Source of the DNA: Treponema sp.
GTDB taxonomy: Bacteria > Spirochaetota > Spirochaetia > Treponematales > Breznakiellaceae
NCBI GenBank assembly: GCA_031257695.1
Contig: JAIROB010000038.1
Coordinates: 1-15,099 of the forward strand
Length of the DNA stretch: 15,099 bases
Direction: 5' to 3'
A program made the position numbers and the translations under genes. The notes below the pieces were generated by a model. That model was not told where the DNA came from. It saw nothing but the letters and a program-made list of their open reading frames with translations, and made no database searches. Position 1 is the first letter of the stretch. Every line of letters starts with the position of its first letter. This document shows positions 1-5,465 of this stretch, piece by piece.

Positions 1-9
1 TCCCTTTGC

Positions 10-38
10 TTGCCTTCTCCCCTGTTTCCCGGTATAGT
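10..38 (+). promoter_or_regulatory. Sigma70-type promoter of Rpn copy 1, giving a leaderless mRNA
   Basis: TTGCCT (10-15), a 17-bp spacer and TATAGT (33-38) form a good sigma70 promoter. Only six bases separate the -10 box from the ATG at 45, so the expected transcription start falls on or next to the A of the start codon. There is no Shine-Dalgarno sequence before that ATG, which fits leaderless translation. The same arrangement is conserved in copy 2. Confidence 0.65.
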
Positions 39-44
39 AATTAC

Positions 45-872
45 ATGAGCCTGATGCTTCCCAAAGTTGACATTGCTTTCAAGCTCCTCTTCGGCGATGA
101 GCGGAGTAAGAACATCCTCACGGATTTTTTGAAAGCCGCCCTCCCCGAGCTGGAGGAGGAGGAATTCGAAGAATTGACCATTGTGGATCCCCACCTCAAG
201 CGGGAATTTATCGACGACAAACTGGAGGTGCTGGATGTCAAGGTGCGCACGGCCCGGGGAAAACCCATCGACATCGACATACAGATCTCCGCCATACCGG
301 AGATGCGGGCCCGGATCACCTATTATCTGGCCAACATGATCACGGAGCAAATCGGCCGGGGCGGGCATTACAGCGATCTGAAGCGGGCGATTTCCATCGT
401 GATCACGGACTACGACTTTGTTCCGGAAACGGTGCGGTGCCACACGACCTACCGGATGCTGGAAACGGAGGAACACTTTCCTTTCAACGACCTGATGGAA
501 ATACACGCTTTGAATCTGGAGCGGCTGCCTGAGGAGGGGGAGGGGAAGCTTTTGGACTGGCTGCGGTTTTTGAATGCGGAAACGGAGGAGGAATTCAGGA
601 TGTTGGCAGAAAAGAACCCCCTGATAGGGGAAGCGTATTGCAAGCTGCAGGCGATGAGCAAGGACGAAGCGAACCGGATGCTCTACGAAGCCCGTTTGAA
701 AGCGCAGCGGGATGAATATTCCCGAATGCAGGGCGCCCTCCAGGAAGGACGGCAGGAAGGACGGCAGGAAGGACGGAAAGAAGTCGCTCGAACTCTGAAA
801 GTCCTCGGGGATCCTGTCGAGAAAATAGCCAGGGCGACCGGGCTCTCCGCGGATGAAATTGCAGCGTTGTGA
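45..872 (+). CDS. Rpn family recombination-promoting nuclease / PD-(D/E)XK transposase-like protein, copy 1
   Basis: A 275-aa protein of the Rpn/YhgA-like PD-(D/E)XK family; members in E. coli (RpnA-E) are DNA endonucleases that promote RecA-independent recombination. The N-terminal block LPKVDIAFKLLFGDE (residues 5-19) is the usual family opening. The probable active site is Asp64 in LEVLDVKV and Asp78-Ile-Gln80 in PIDIDIQIS, with Gln in the place of Lys as often seen in this family. The C-terminus has a charged segment with three tandem QEGR units, then an HTH-like tail (DPVEKIARATGLSADEIAAL). The ATG at 45 is preferred over the TTG at 6, which lies upstream of the predicted transcription start; the ATG at 54 is also possible. 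The reading frame is intact. Whether it moves DNA here is not shown. Confidence 0.85.
   Translation: MSLMLPKVDIAFKLLFGDERSKNILTDFLKAALPELEEEEFEELTIVDPHLKREFIDDKLEVLDVKVRTARGKPIDIDIQISAIPEMRARITYYLANMITEQIGRGGHYSDLKRAISIVITDYDFVPETVRCHTTYRMLETEEHFPFNDLMEIHALNLERLPEEGEGKLLDWLRFLNAETEEEFRMLAEKNPLIGEAYCKLQAMSKDEANRMLYEARLKAQRDEYSRMQGALQEGRQEGRQEGRKEVARTLKVLGDPVEKIARATGLSADEIAAL
741..776 (+). repeat. 12-bp tandem repeat, three units, in Rpn copy 1
   Basis: CAGGAAGGACGG occurs three times head to tail and encodes Gln-Glu-Gly-Arg each time; a degenerate fourth unit (AAAGAAGTC) follows. The equivalent array in copy 2 has four units, so unit number changes while the frame is kept. Confidence 0.9.
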
Positions 873-933
873 GCGCGGGACCATAGGCAACAACCGGGGG
901 CAATGGATAAAAAACTGTCGCCCGCTTCCCTGG

Positions 934-1668
934 TCATGCTTCATCCGGCGATACCTCCCATAGTTTTTGCAAAAAGGAATAAACGGTATGGGCAATAACC
1001 GTTGAAAGGGGTTTTCCGGTTGACCGCTTTAACGAGTGGAAATACGCCCTCATTTCCAGGCTGCCGCTGACCGCCTGGCGGCTCCAGCCGGTGGTCCCAT
1101 TGTCGACGCGGTATTGTTCTTCCGGAATTTCAGCCGGCAGGGCATCCGGAATGGCGGAAAAATAGCACTGTGAAGCCCGGATGACAGTTTCCCGGTATAC
1201 CGGGAGCCTGGTTTTTTCAGTTTCCTGCAAGAGCCCAGCTACCGGCCGGGTAAGGACCGTATTGTACGTATAGGCATGGCGCTCGCTGACAAAGGTCCGG
1301 GACAGCTTTTCCAGGGGCAGGGCGACCGTGCCGGAATGAAACAGCAGCGAGGCAAGGATAAGGCGGAATATGTCCCCGCAGCAGATATTGTGTTCGTTCT
1401 GGACCCGGCATATCCGATCCCAACAGCTCCGTTTAATTAAGAGGGTAATGTCCGTTCTTTTCTTGTTGAATACGGTAGATAAAAAATTCTGATACTCCCG
1501 TATACCGGACACATAGACGGCAAGGGAGTCAAAGGAATCCATTTTATCCATACAGAGATCGACCAGGTAGCGGGCCTTGCAGTCGAAGTTTCCGTTCGGT
1601 TCAAAATATACTCCCATCGTCTCAAACAATATTTCAGGCAGGGTGACGGTACAGAAAATATCAGCCAT
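934..1668 (-). CDS. Unrecognised 244-aa protein, second gene of an attenuator-led operon
   Basis: I do not recognise this protein. The start is ATG at 1668 (MADIFCTVTLPEILF), preceded by the Shine-Dalgarno AAGAAGGGGAACA. The frame is open further upstream to a TTG at 1770, but that extension is only translated C-rich tract. The protein looks soluble, with no signal peptide or clear membrane span. Notable segments are a Cys-Cys pair in HNICCGDIFRLILASLLFHS (about residues 112-131) and a C-terminal stretch RSTGKPLSTVIAHTVYSFL (about 217-235). Both loosely resemble the GxxxSxVIxxAVxxYL pattern of ribbon-helix-helix DNA-binding proteins, so a DNA-binding or regulatory role is possible but weakly supported. 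It lies between two Rpn repeats and overlaps the upstream 41-codon ORF by 8 nt, which suggests translational coupling. Confidence 0.7.
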   Translation of the reverse strand: MADIFCTVTLPEILFETMGVYFEPNGNFDCKARYLVDLCMDKMDSFDSLAVYVSGIREYQNFLSTVFNKKRTDITLLIKRSCWDRICRVQNEHNICCGDIFRLILASLLFHSGTVALPLEKLSRTFVSERHAYTYNTVLTRPVAGLLQETEKTRLPVYRETVIRASQCYFSAIPDALPAEIPEEQYRVDNGTTGWSRQAVSGSLEMRAYFHSLKRSTGKPLSTVIAHTVYSFLQKLWEVSPDEA

Positions 1669-1786
1669 TGTTCCCCTTCTTTGAAAAAAACCTGCCAGTG
1701 AAAGGAACAACCAAGGGCGGTATTTTGCGATCCGTCGTGGTGGGTGGGTGGGTGGGGGGTGGGGGGGCAATTTTGCGTGTTTTCAT
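1661..1786 (-). CDS. Small 41-codon polyproline ORF overlapping the next gene
   Basis: ATG at 1786 follows AAGGGAG (1798-1792) with a 5-nt gap, a good ribosome binding site placed directly after the terminator of the leader RNA. The peptide begins MKTRKIAPPPPTHPP and ends KKGNNG; its TGA (1663-1661) lies inside the first codons of the 244-aa gene (ATGGCTGA overlap). The four consecutive prolines are a known kind of ribosome-slowing, EF-P-dependent sequence. It could be a leader peptide, a coupling ORF, or, if the C tract loses one base, the N-terminus of a 283-aa fused form of the downstream protein. Expression is not demonstrated. Confidence 0.5.
   Translation of the reverse strand: MKTRKIAPPPPTHPPTTTDRKIPPLVVPFTGRFFSKKGNNG
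1742..1767 (+). other. G-quadruplex-type tract (C-rich on the transcribed RNA)
   Basis: On the plus strand GGGT occurs three times, followed by G6, T and G7: five G runs with single-base loops, an ideal G-quadruplex pattern. It lies in the 5' region of the minus-strand operon, so the G-rich strand is the template and the RNA carries a C-rich, G-poor stretch of the kind Rho can bind. The C6 and C7 runs are also candidates for slipped-strand length change. Confidence 0.7.
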
Positions 1787-1809
1787 CACAACTCCCTTGT
1801 CATGGCGTT

Positions 1810-1865
1810 AAAAAAACAAAAAGCCCGGTACTTTGTCCCGCAAAACGGGTAAAAGTATCGGGCTT
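1810..1865 (-). terminator. Intrinsic terminator of the minus-strand leader RNA
   Basis: Read on the minus strand, AAGCCCG (1865-1859) pairs with CGGGCTT (1827-1821). Six more pairs follow past one A-C mismatch, then an internal loop and an apical CCCG/CGGG stem with a TTTTG loop. Thirteen bases directly follow the hairpin on that strand, twelve of them T (TTTTT G TTTTTTT, 1822-1810; the first two pair in the stem). The plus strand has no T tract, so the terminator acts only on minus-strand transcription. It ends 23 nt before the ATG of the small ORF. Confidence 0.85.
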
Positions 1866-2034
1866 CATGCTTTCTATAAGTGAAATTCACATCCACAGTG
1901 TATAGTTGCTGCTCCAAAAATTCAGTTTTGGAACAGGCTTTACTGTTATCTTTGATTTTATGCTAAAACCTTGGGAAGCTGCACAAACCCGGGAATTCAT
2001 CCCCGGAACCAAAATGGTTCTCCATTTCGATATT
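1810..2034 (-). ncRNA. Structured leader RNA or small RNA of about 225 nt (candidate attenuator/riboswitch)
   Basis: The RNA is defined by a strong promoter (2069-2041) and an intrinsic terminator (1865-1810), with no convincing ORF between. Hairpins visible in RNA order are AACCA/TGGTT (2019-2015 with 2011-2007), CCGGG/CCCGG (2006-2002 with 1993-1989), an 11-bp stem with one G-U pair (1936-1926 with 1919-1909) and a small GTGAA/TTCAC hairpin (1890-1880). CGGGTTTGTGC (1991-1981) can pair with GCATGAAGCCCG (1870-1859), which would occupy the 5' arm of the terminator, so an antiterminated state is possible. The good ribosome binding site straight after the terminator favours a cis-acting leader over a free small RNA. 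I recognise no known riboswitch consensus. Structure was drawn by hand. Confidence 0.6.
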
Positions 2035-2040
2035 TTTTTC

Positions 2041-2069
2041 TTTATATCACCTCCCAAAATTTTTGTCAA
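2041..2069 (-). promoter_or_regulatory. Consensus sigma70 promoter of the leader RNA operon
   Basis: On the minus strand, TTGACA (2069-2064), a 17-bp spacer (2063-2047) and TATAAA (2046-2041) make the best-matching promoter in the window. Transcription should begin near 2034. It drives the structured leader and, with readthrough, the small ORF and the 244-aa gene. Confidence 0.8.
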
Positions 2070-2073
2070 GAAT

Positions 2074-2095
2074 AATTGCGCTTGCTCCAGCAATT
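2074..2095. promoter_or_regulatory. Inverted repeat upstream of the leader promoter
   Basis: AATTGC (2074-2079) and GCAATT (2090-2095) form a perfect 6-bp dyad with a 10-bp spacer. It ends 5 bp before the -35 box of the minus-strand promoter, a position typical of activator sites. The binding protein is unknown and the dyad is short enough to be chance. Confidence 0.3.
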
Positions 2096-2168
2096 CCTAC
2101 TTGATCGCCGGCCAAAAAGAGACCCTTGGGACTTTGAATTCGGAATTGCCGGGCTTGTTCCCCTTTGC

Positions 2169-2197
2169 TTGCCTTCTCCCCCGTTTCCCGGTATAGT
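2169..2197 (+). promoter_or_regulatory. Sigma70-type promoter of Rpn copy 2, giving a leaderless mRNA
   Basis: TTGCCT (2169-2174), a 17-bp spacer and TATAGT (2192-2197) are followed by six bases and then the ATG at 2204. The boxes and spacing are identical to copy 1, and the substitutions nearby fall outside the boxes. The promoter lies inside the repeat, so any new copy would carry its own expression signal. Confidence 0.65.
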
Positions 2198-2203
2198 AGT
2201 TAC

Positions 2204-3043
2204 ATGAGCCTGATGCTTCCCAAAGTTGACATTGCCTTCAAGCTCCTCTTCGGCGACGAGCGGAGCAAGAACATCCTCACGGATTTCCTGAAAGCCGCTC
2301 TCCCCGAACTGGAGGAGGAGGAATTCGAGGAATTGACCATTGTGGACCCCCACCTCAAACGGGAATTCATCGACGACAAACTGGAGGTACTGGATGTCAA
2401 GGTGCGCACGGCCCGGGGAAAACCCGTCGACATAGACATACAGATCTCCGCCATACCGGAGATGCGGTCCCGGATCACCTATTATCTGGCCAACATGATC
2501 ACGGAGCAGATCGGCCGGGGCGGGCATTACAGTGAGCTGAAGCGGGCGATTTCCATCGTGATCACGGACTACGATTTTATTCCGGAAACGGTGCGGTGCC
2601 ACACGACCTACCGGATGTTGGAAACGGAGGAACACTTTCCCTTCAACGACCTGATGGAAATACACGCTTTGAATCTGGAGCGGCTGCCTGAGGAGGGAGA
2701 GGGGAAACTTTTGGACTGGCTGCGTTTTTTAAATGCGGAAACGGAGGAGGAATTCAGGATGTTGGCGGAGAAGAACCCCCTGATAGGGGAAGCGTATTGT
2801 AAGCTGCAGGCGATGAGCGAGAACGAAGCGAACCGGATGCTCTACGAAGCCCGTTTGAAAGCGCAGCGGGATGAATATTCCCGGATGCAGGGCGCCCTCC
2901 AGGAAGGACGGCAGGAAGGACGGAAAGAAGGACGGAAAGAAGGACGGAAAGAAGTCGCTCGAACTCTGAAAGTCCTCGGGGATCCTGTCGAGAAAATAGC
3001 CAGGGCGACCGGGCTCTCCGCGGATGAAATTGCCGCGTTGTGA
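2204..3043 (+). CDS. Rpn family recombination-promoting nuclease / PD-(D/E)XK transposase-like protein, copy 2
   Basis: A 279-aa protein, nearly identical to the one at 45-872. The putative catalytic Asp64 and Asp78-x-Gln80 are unchanged. About seven amino-acid differences lie outside the repeat array (for example PIDID to PVDID, MRARI to MRSRI, SDLK to SELK), and one extra four-residue unit is present in the C-terminal array (QEGR QEGR KEGR KEGR against three QEGR units). The start is ATG at 2204, since the in-frame TTG at 2165 lies upstream of the -35 box. The gene sits between the leader RNA promoter, which is divergent, and flbB, which is convergent. No terminator was seen between it and flbB. 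Confidence 0.85.
   Translation: MSLMLPKVDIAFKLLFGDERSKNILTDFLKAALPELEEEEFEELTIVDPHLKREFIDDKLEVLDVKVRTARGKPVDIDIQISAIPEMRSRITYYLANMITEQIGRGGHYSELKRAISIVITDYDFIPETVRCHTTYRMLETEEHFPFNDLMEIHALNLERLPEEGEGKLLDWLRFLNAETEEEFRMLAEKNPLIGEAYCKLQAMSENEANRMLYEARLKAQRDEYSRMQGALQEGRQEGRKEGRKEGRKEVARTLKVLGDPVEKIARATGLSADEIAAL
2900..2947 (+). repeat. 12-bp tandem repeat, four units, in Rpn copy 2
   Basis: Two CAGGAAGGACGG units are followed by two AAAGAAGGACGG units. The array has one unit more than copy 1, and the AAAG variant has spread to a second unit, as expected from slippage or unequal exchange inside the array. Confidence 0.9.
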
Positions 3044-3098
3044 GCGCGGGACCATAGGCAACAACCGGGGTCCGCGTCGCGGGCGATGCTCCGGAAGC

Positions 3099-3716
3099 CT
3101 ACTCGCTCAGGCCGGGCCTCCCCGCCATCTTGCGCTGCAACTCCGCCGCCCTGTCGGGGGGCATGAGTGACAGCCAGTAGGACACGATGGAAGCGGCCCC
3201 CTCAGCCTGGGCAATCTCCTCGGTTTTCCGAAGCACGTCGATAGCATCCTGATCGTTCATCCTGTTGATAATTTCCACCGCGTTCGCCGGGGGCATACCG
3301 TTCAGGTAACGGGCGTTCTGCTCAACGTTCCTTGCTCTAATGTCGGCGTCTTCTATGCTCTGATTTAAGGAATTCTCCCGTTCATCCAGGGCTTTTTCCC
3401 GTTCCTCCAGATCCTGGGCCATCTGCTCTATCCGGTTCTCCCGGACATCCAGTTCCTGCTCCCTCTGCTCCATTTCAAATTCCCGCAGATCCAGGGCTTC
3501 CAGCCGCACGGCCAGCCGTTCCGCGTCCAGGAAAAGGGGCTCGTCCTCGGCAGCCGCGGGCTGGGATCGGGGCTGCAGGCCGATAAGCCGGTACGCCGGC
3601 GCCAGGATCGTCTTCGCGTCGATAACATTGAGATAATCAAACCACACCAGGCCGCCCCCCGCCAAAATGACGATGAGCAGCAACAGGAGCAAAACCCTGC
3701 CTATAATTCTCCCCAC
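3099..3716 (-). CDS. flbB: Periplasmic-type flagellar collar protein FlbB-like
   Basis: A 205-aa protein with the FlbB layout: one N-terminal membrane span (about residues 5-26, GRVLLLLLLIVILAGGGLVW), a long Glu/Arg-rich coiled coil (about 58-135, with REFEMEQREQELDVRENRIE and similar heptads) and a C-terminal MgtE-N-like helical module (about 139-200, MPPANAVEIINRMNDQDAID and MPPDRAAELQRKM). In Borrelia FlbB organises the collar around the periplasmic flagellar motor. The start is GTG at 3716, with GGAGG (3726-3722) 5 nt upstream. No other flagellar genes are in the window, so the gene is separated from, or at the end of, any flagellar operon. A generic MgtE-N/coiled-coil membrane protein is the alternative. 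Confidence 0.75.
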   Translation of the reverse strand: MGRIIGRVLLLLLLIVILAGGGLVWFDYLNVIDAKTILAPAYRLIGLQPRSQPAAAEDEPLFLDAERLAVRLEALDLREFEMEQREQELDVRENRIEQMAQDLEEREKALDERENSLNQSIEDADIRARNVEQNARYLNGMPPANAVEIINRMNDQDAIDVLRKTEEIAQAEGAASIVSYWLSLMPPDRAAELQRKMAGRPGLSE

Positions 3717-3822
3717 TCCGGCCTCCTCTCCTTACCCTGCCGCGTCCGGGTCATATAGCGCGGCGCCGCGGCAAACCCTCTCATGGGCGGACACCTTTGT
3801 GTCCCCGTCAGCCATAGTATAA

Positions 3823-3857
3823 CAGATAACAGGCGGCAGATAACAGGGAGCAGATAA
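3823..3857. repeat. 14-bp tandem repeat upstream of the FGGY kinase
   Basis: CAGATAA occurs at 3823, 3837 and 3851, exactly 14 bp apart; the first two units share CAGATAACAGG. GGAGCAG (3847-3853) also forms a dyad with CTGCTCC (3872-3878). The repeats lie about 70-100 bp before the kinase start, in the 208-bp gap between the divergent flbB and kinase genes. They may be regulator-binding direct repeats or slippage debris. A 12-bp GC palindrome lies nearby at 3759-3770. Confidence 0.55.
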
Positions 3858-3924
3858 TTGCCTTTTGCTGCCTGCTCCTCGTTACTTGAAAAGCAAGGGG
3901 CAATGTGGTATCACCATAACGCCG

Positions 3925-5367
3925 ATGAACTACTTAAATCTGACAAATAACGCCATCCCGGCGCGTCCCGGCGGCCGGCCTCCTCCCCCGGCGATCCTGT
4001 GCGCGGACATCGGCACCTCCTCCCTACAGGCCGCGTGCATCGATGTGGATGGCCATACCCTCTGCTTTGTCCGGGAAACCTACGCCGGAGCGGGAAGCGC
4101 CGGGGCGGTGGCTGCCACGGAGTGGGAAAGCGCCCTTGCCAGGGCCCTGGCAAGGATCTTCTCCCGGAGCGATGTGCCCAAACCCGACGCTATCTGCATA
4201 TCCGGCAACGGCCCCACCCTGACGCCCGTCAACCGGGACGGGGAGGCCCTCGCCCCCCTGTATTGGCACCAGGGGCCCCAGGGGAGCGCCGAATCCCGGG
4301 GGGAGGCGGGGGGCCGATCCTTCTTTTTGCCCCATGTGGAGCGGTTCAGGCGGGATCGGCGCCCTGATTACGAAAAAACCGCCCGGCTTTTGTCAGCCCA
4401 GGAATGGCTTTCCTGGCGCCTTGGGGCGGATGCGGTGACTACACTCCCCGCCTCCTATGAACCCTACTACTGGGACGACCCGCAATGCGCCGCCCTGGGA
4501 ATTGACCGCGGGCTGTTTCCCCCCTTTGTGGCGCCGGGAACTCTAATAGGCCGCCTCTCCCCGGAAGCGGCGCGGCGCCTCGCCGGTTTGGCCGGGGGGC
4601 AGGACCGGCTGGGCGCGGGGATACCCATCGTTGCCGGGGGAGTGGACTTTATCATGGCGCTCATCGGAGCCGGAACGGTGGAGCCGGGGATGGTCTGCGA
4701 CCGGGCGGGCACCTCCGAGGGGATCAACCTCTGCGCGGCCTTTCCCGGCATGGCGGAGCCGCCGCGGTTTCCCCCGGAGATTCGGATCCTGCCCCATGCC
4801 GGCCCCGGCCTGTGGAACCTCAGCGTCATTATCCCCGCGTCGGGGCGGCTCTTTGAGCAGTACCGGACCCTCGCCGGCCAGGAAAACCGCCCCTACGACG
4901 ATATACTGGCGGAGCTTATCCCCGGGGGCCTCCTGCCGGACTTTTCCCCCCCCGGCCCCGCCCGCTTTTCCGGCGCCCCGGAACTGGGCCGGGCGGTGTT
5001 GGCCGTCATGGGCCTTACGGTGCGGGCCGCCGCGGAGACCCTGAACCGCCAGGGCTTCCCGGTTACGGAGATGCGCCTTTCAGGGGGGCAGAGCAAGAAC
5101 CGCCGCTGGAACCAGCTCAAGGCGGATCTTGCCGGGATTCCCCTGCTGGTCCCGGAGCAGCCCGATTGCGAGTTGGCCGGGGACGCTGTTTTGGGCGCCA
5201 TGGCCCTGGGGGAAGCAGCGGATCTGCAGGAGGGGATAGGCCGGATCGTGCGCGTCAAGGAACGGATCGCCCCGAACCCGCAGGCCGCGGCGGCCTACGC
5301 CGGGCGTTTTCAGGATTGCCGGGATCTGCGGGAAAAAACAGAAAAGGCGCTGCGCGGAGCCCTATAA
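3925..5367 (+). CDS. FGGY-family carbohydrate kinase (xylulokinase-like)
   Basis: A 480-aa cytoplasmic sugar kinase, expected to phosphorylate a pentose, pentulose or polyol with ATP. Motifs in order: phosphate-1 loop CADIGTSSLQAACID (26-40), AICISGNGPTLTPV (89-102), the catalytic Asp241 in VAGGVDFIMALIGAG, the ATP-binding region DRAGTSEGINL (259-269), and the C-terminal adenosine motif LSGGQSKNRRWNQ (385-397) followed by ELAGDAVLGAMALG. The sugar is unknown; the family resemblance is closest to xylulokinases. ATG at 3925 is chosen because the family motif starts soon after it, but its ribosome binding site is poor; in-frame TTG codons at 3865 and 3886 are alternatives. It stands alone, divergent from flbB, with no transporter beside it, and is much more GC-rich than the sigma operon that follows. 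Confidence 0.85.
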   Translation: MNYLNLTNNAIPARPGGRPPPPAILCADIGTSSLQAACIDVDGHTLCFVRETYAGAGSAGAVAATEWESALARALARIFSRSDVPKPDAICISGNGPTLTPVNRDGEALAPLYWHQGPQGSAESRGEAGGRSFFLPHVERFRRDRRPDYEKTARLLSAQEWLSWRLGADAVTTLPASYEPYYWDDPQCAALGIDRGLFPPFVAPGTLIGRLSPEAARRLAGLAGGQDRLGAGIPIVAGGVDFIMALIGAGTVEPGMVCDRAGTSEGINLCAAFPGMAEPPRFPPEIRILPHAGPGLWNLSVIIPASGRLFEQYRTLAGQENRPYDDILAELIPGGLLPDFSPPGPARFSGAPELGRAVLAVMGLTVRAAAETLNRQGFPVTEMRLSGGQSKNRRWNQLKADLAGIPLLVPEQPDCELAGDAVLGAMALGEAADLQEGIGRIVRVKERIAPNPQAAAAYAGRFQDCRDLREKTEKALRGAL

Positions 5368-5381
5368 CCCCCCCGTCCTAT

Positions 5382-5415
5382 CCGCGGGTTTCCCCTGCCC
5401 CTCATGCGGTTTTTT
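5382..5415 (+). terminator. Possible intrinsic terminator after the kinase
   Basis: CCGC (5382-5385) can pair with GCGG (5406-5409), directly followed by six T residues. The stem is only 4 bp around a long loop with an inner GGG/CCC pairing, so it is weak. Confidence 0.35.
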
Positions 5416-5425
5416 ATGAAATTTC

Positions 5426-5454
5426 CAAACACTTTTTGAATACAAACGTATAAT
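5426..5454 (+). promoter_or_regulatory. Promoter of the ECF sigma operon
   Basis: A perfect TATAAT (5449-5454) lies 11 bp before the ATG at 5466; the -35 region 17 bp upstream (CAAACA) is poor. An ECF-type reading is also possible: CCAAACA (5425-5431), 15 bp, then CGTATAA (5447-5453), which would allow the sigma factor to control itself. Either way transcription starts within a few bases of the start codon and no Shine-Dalgarno is present. Confidence 0.45.
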
Positions 5455-5465
5455 AAGACGTGAAC

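Larger units (their letters stand above)
1..899 (+). repeat. Direct repeat copy 1, carrying an Rpn-family gene
   Basis: This segment is repeated at 2160-3070 in the same orientation. Counting by eye I find about 36 substitutions plus one 12-bp indel, so roughly 96% identity. Homology ends sharply at 899, just after the string CAACCGGGG that follows the stop codon. The left end cannot be fixed because the window begins inside or at the edge of the repeat. The unit holds a promoter and one complete gene, with no evident DDE transposase and no convincing terminal inverted repeats. Mobility is inferred from the duplication and from the family's description as recombination-promoting nucleases/putative transposases. 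Confidence 0.85.
2160..3070 (+). repeat. Direct repeat copy 2, carrying an Rpn-family gene
   Basis: Homologous to 1-899. The right boundary is sharp at 3070 (after CAACCGGGG), with unrelated sequence on both repeats beyond it. On the left the match runs out at about 2160, where the window starts for copy 1. Most of the roughly 36 differences are silent, so both copies have been kept intact since duplication, or exchange sequence. Recombination between the two would delete the minus-strand operon between them. Confidence 0.85.

Noticed and set aside
1669..1770. N-terminal extension of the 244-aa protein from TTG 1770
   Set aside because: The extension is translated C-rich tract with no ribosome binding site for the TTG, while ATG 1668 has a good one.
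1963..2025. A 20-codon, Phe-rich ORF at the 5' end of the minus-strand leader (candidate attenuator leader peptide)
   Set aside because: It has four Phe codons but no ribosome binding site and no Phe biosynthesis or Phe-tRNA synthetase gene downstream. The hairpin-forming sequence explains the region better.
2046..2055. Perfect Shine-Dalgarno-like GGGAGGTGAT on the minus strand followed by an open frame
   Set aside because: No ATG, GTG or TTG follows at the right distance (the codon there is ATA), and the string lies in the spacer of a near-perfect promoter, upstream of the expected transcript start. A decayed gene start is conceivable but not supported.
2148..3070. Possible terminal inverted repeats of Rpn copy 2 (GCCGGGCTTGTT at the left, AACAACCGGGG at the right)
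   Set aside because: They match only with a 2-nt gap and the left string lies outside the region shared with copy 1, so they cannot be shown to belong to the element.
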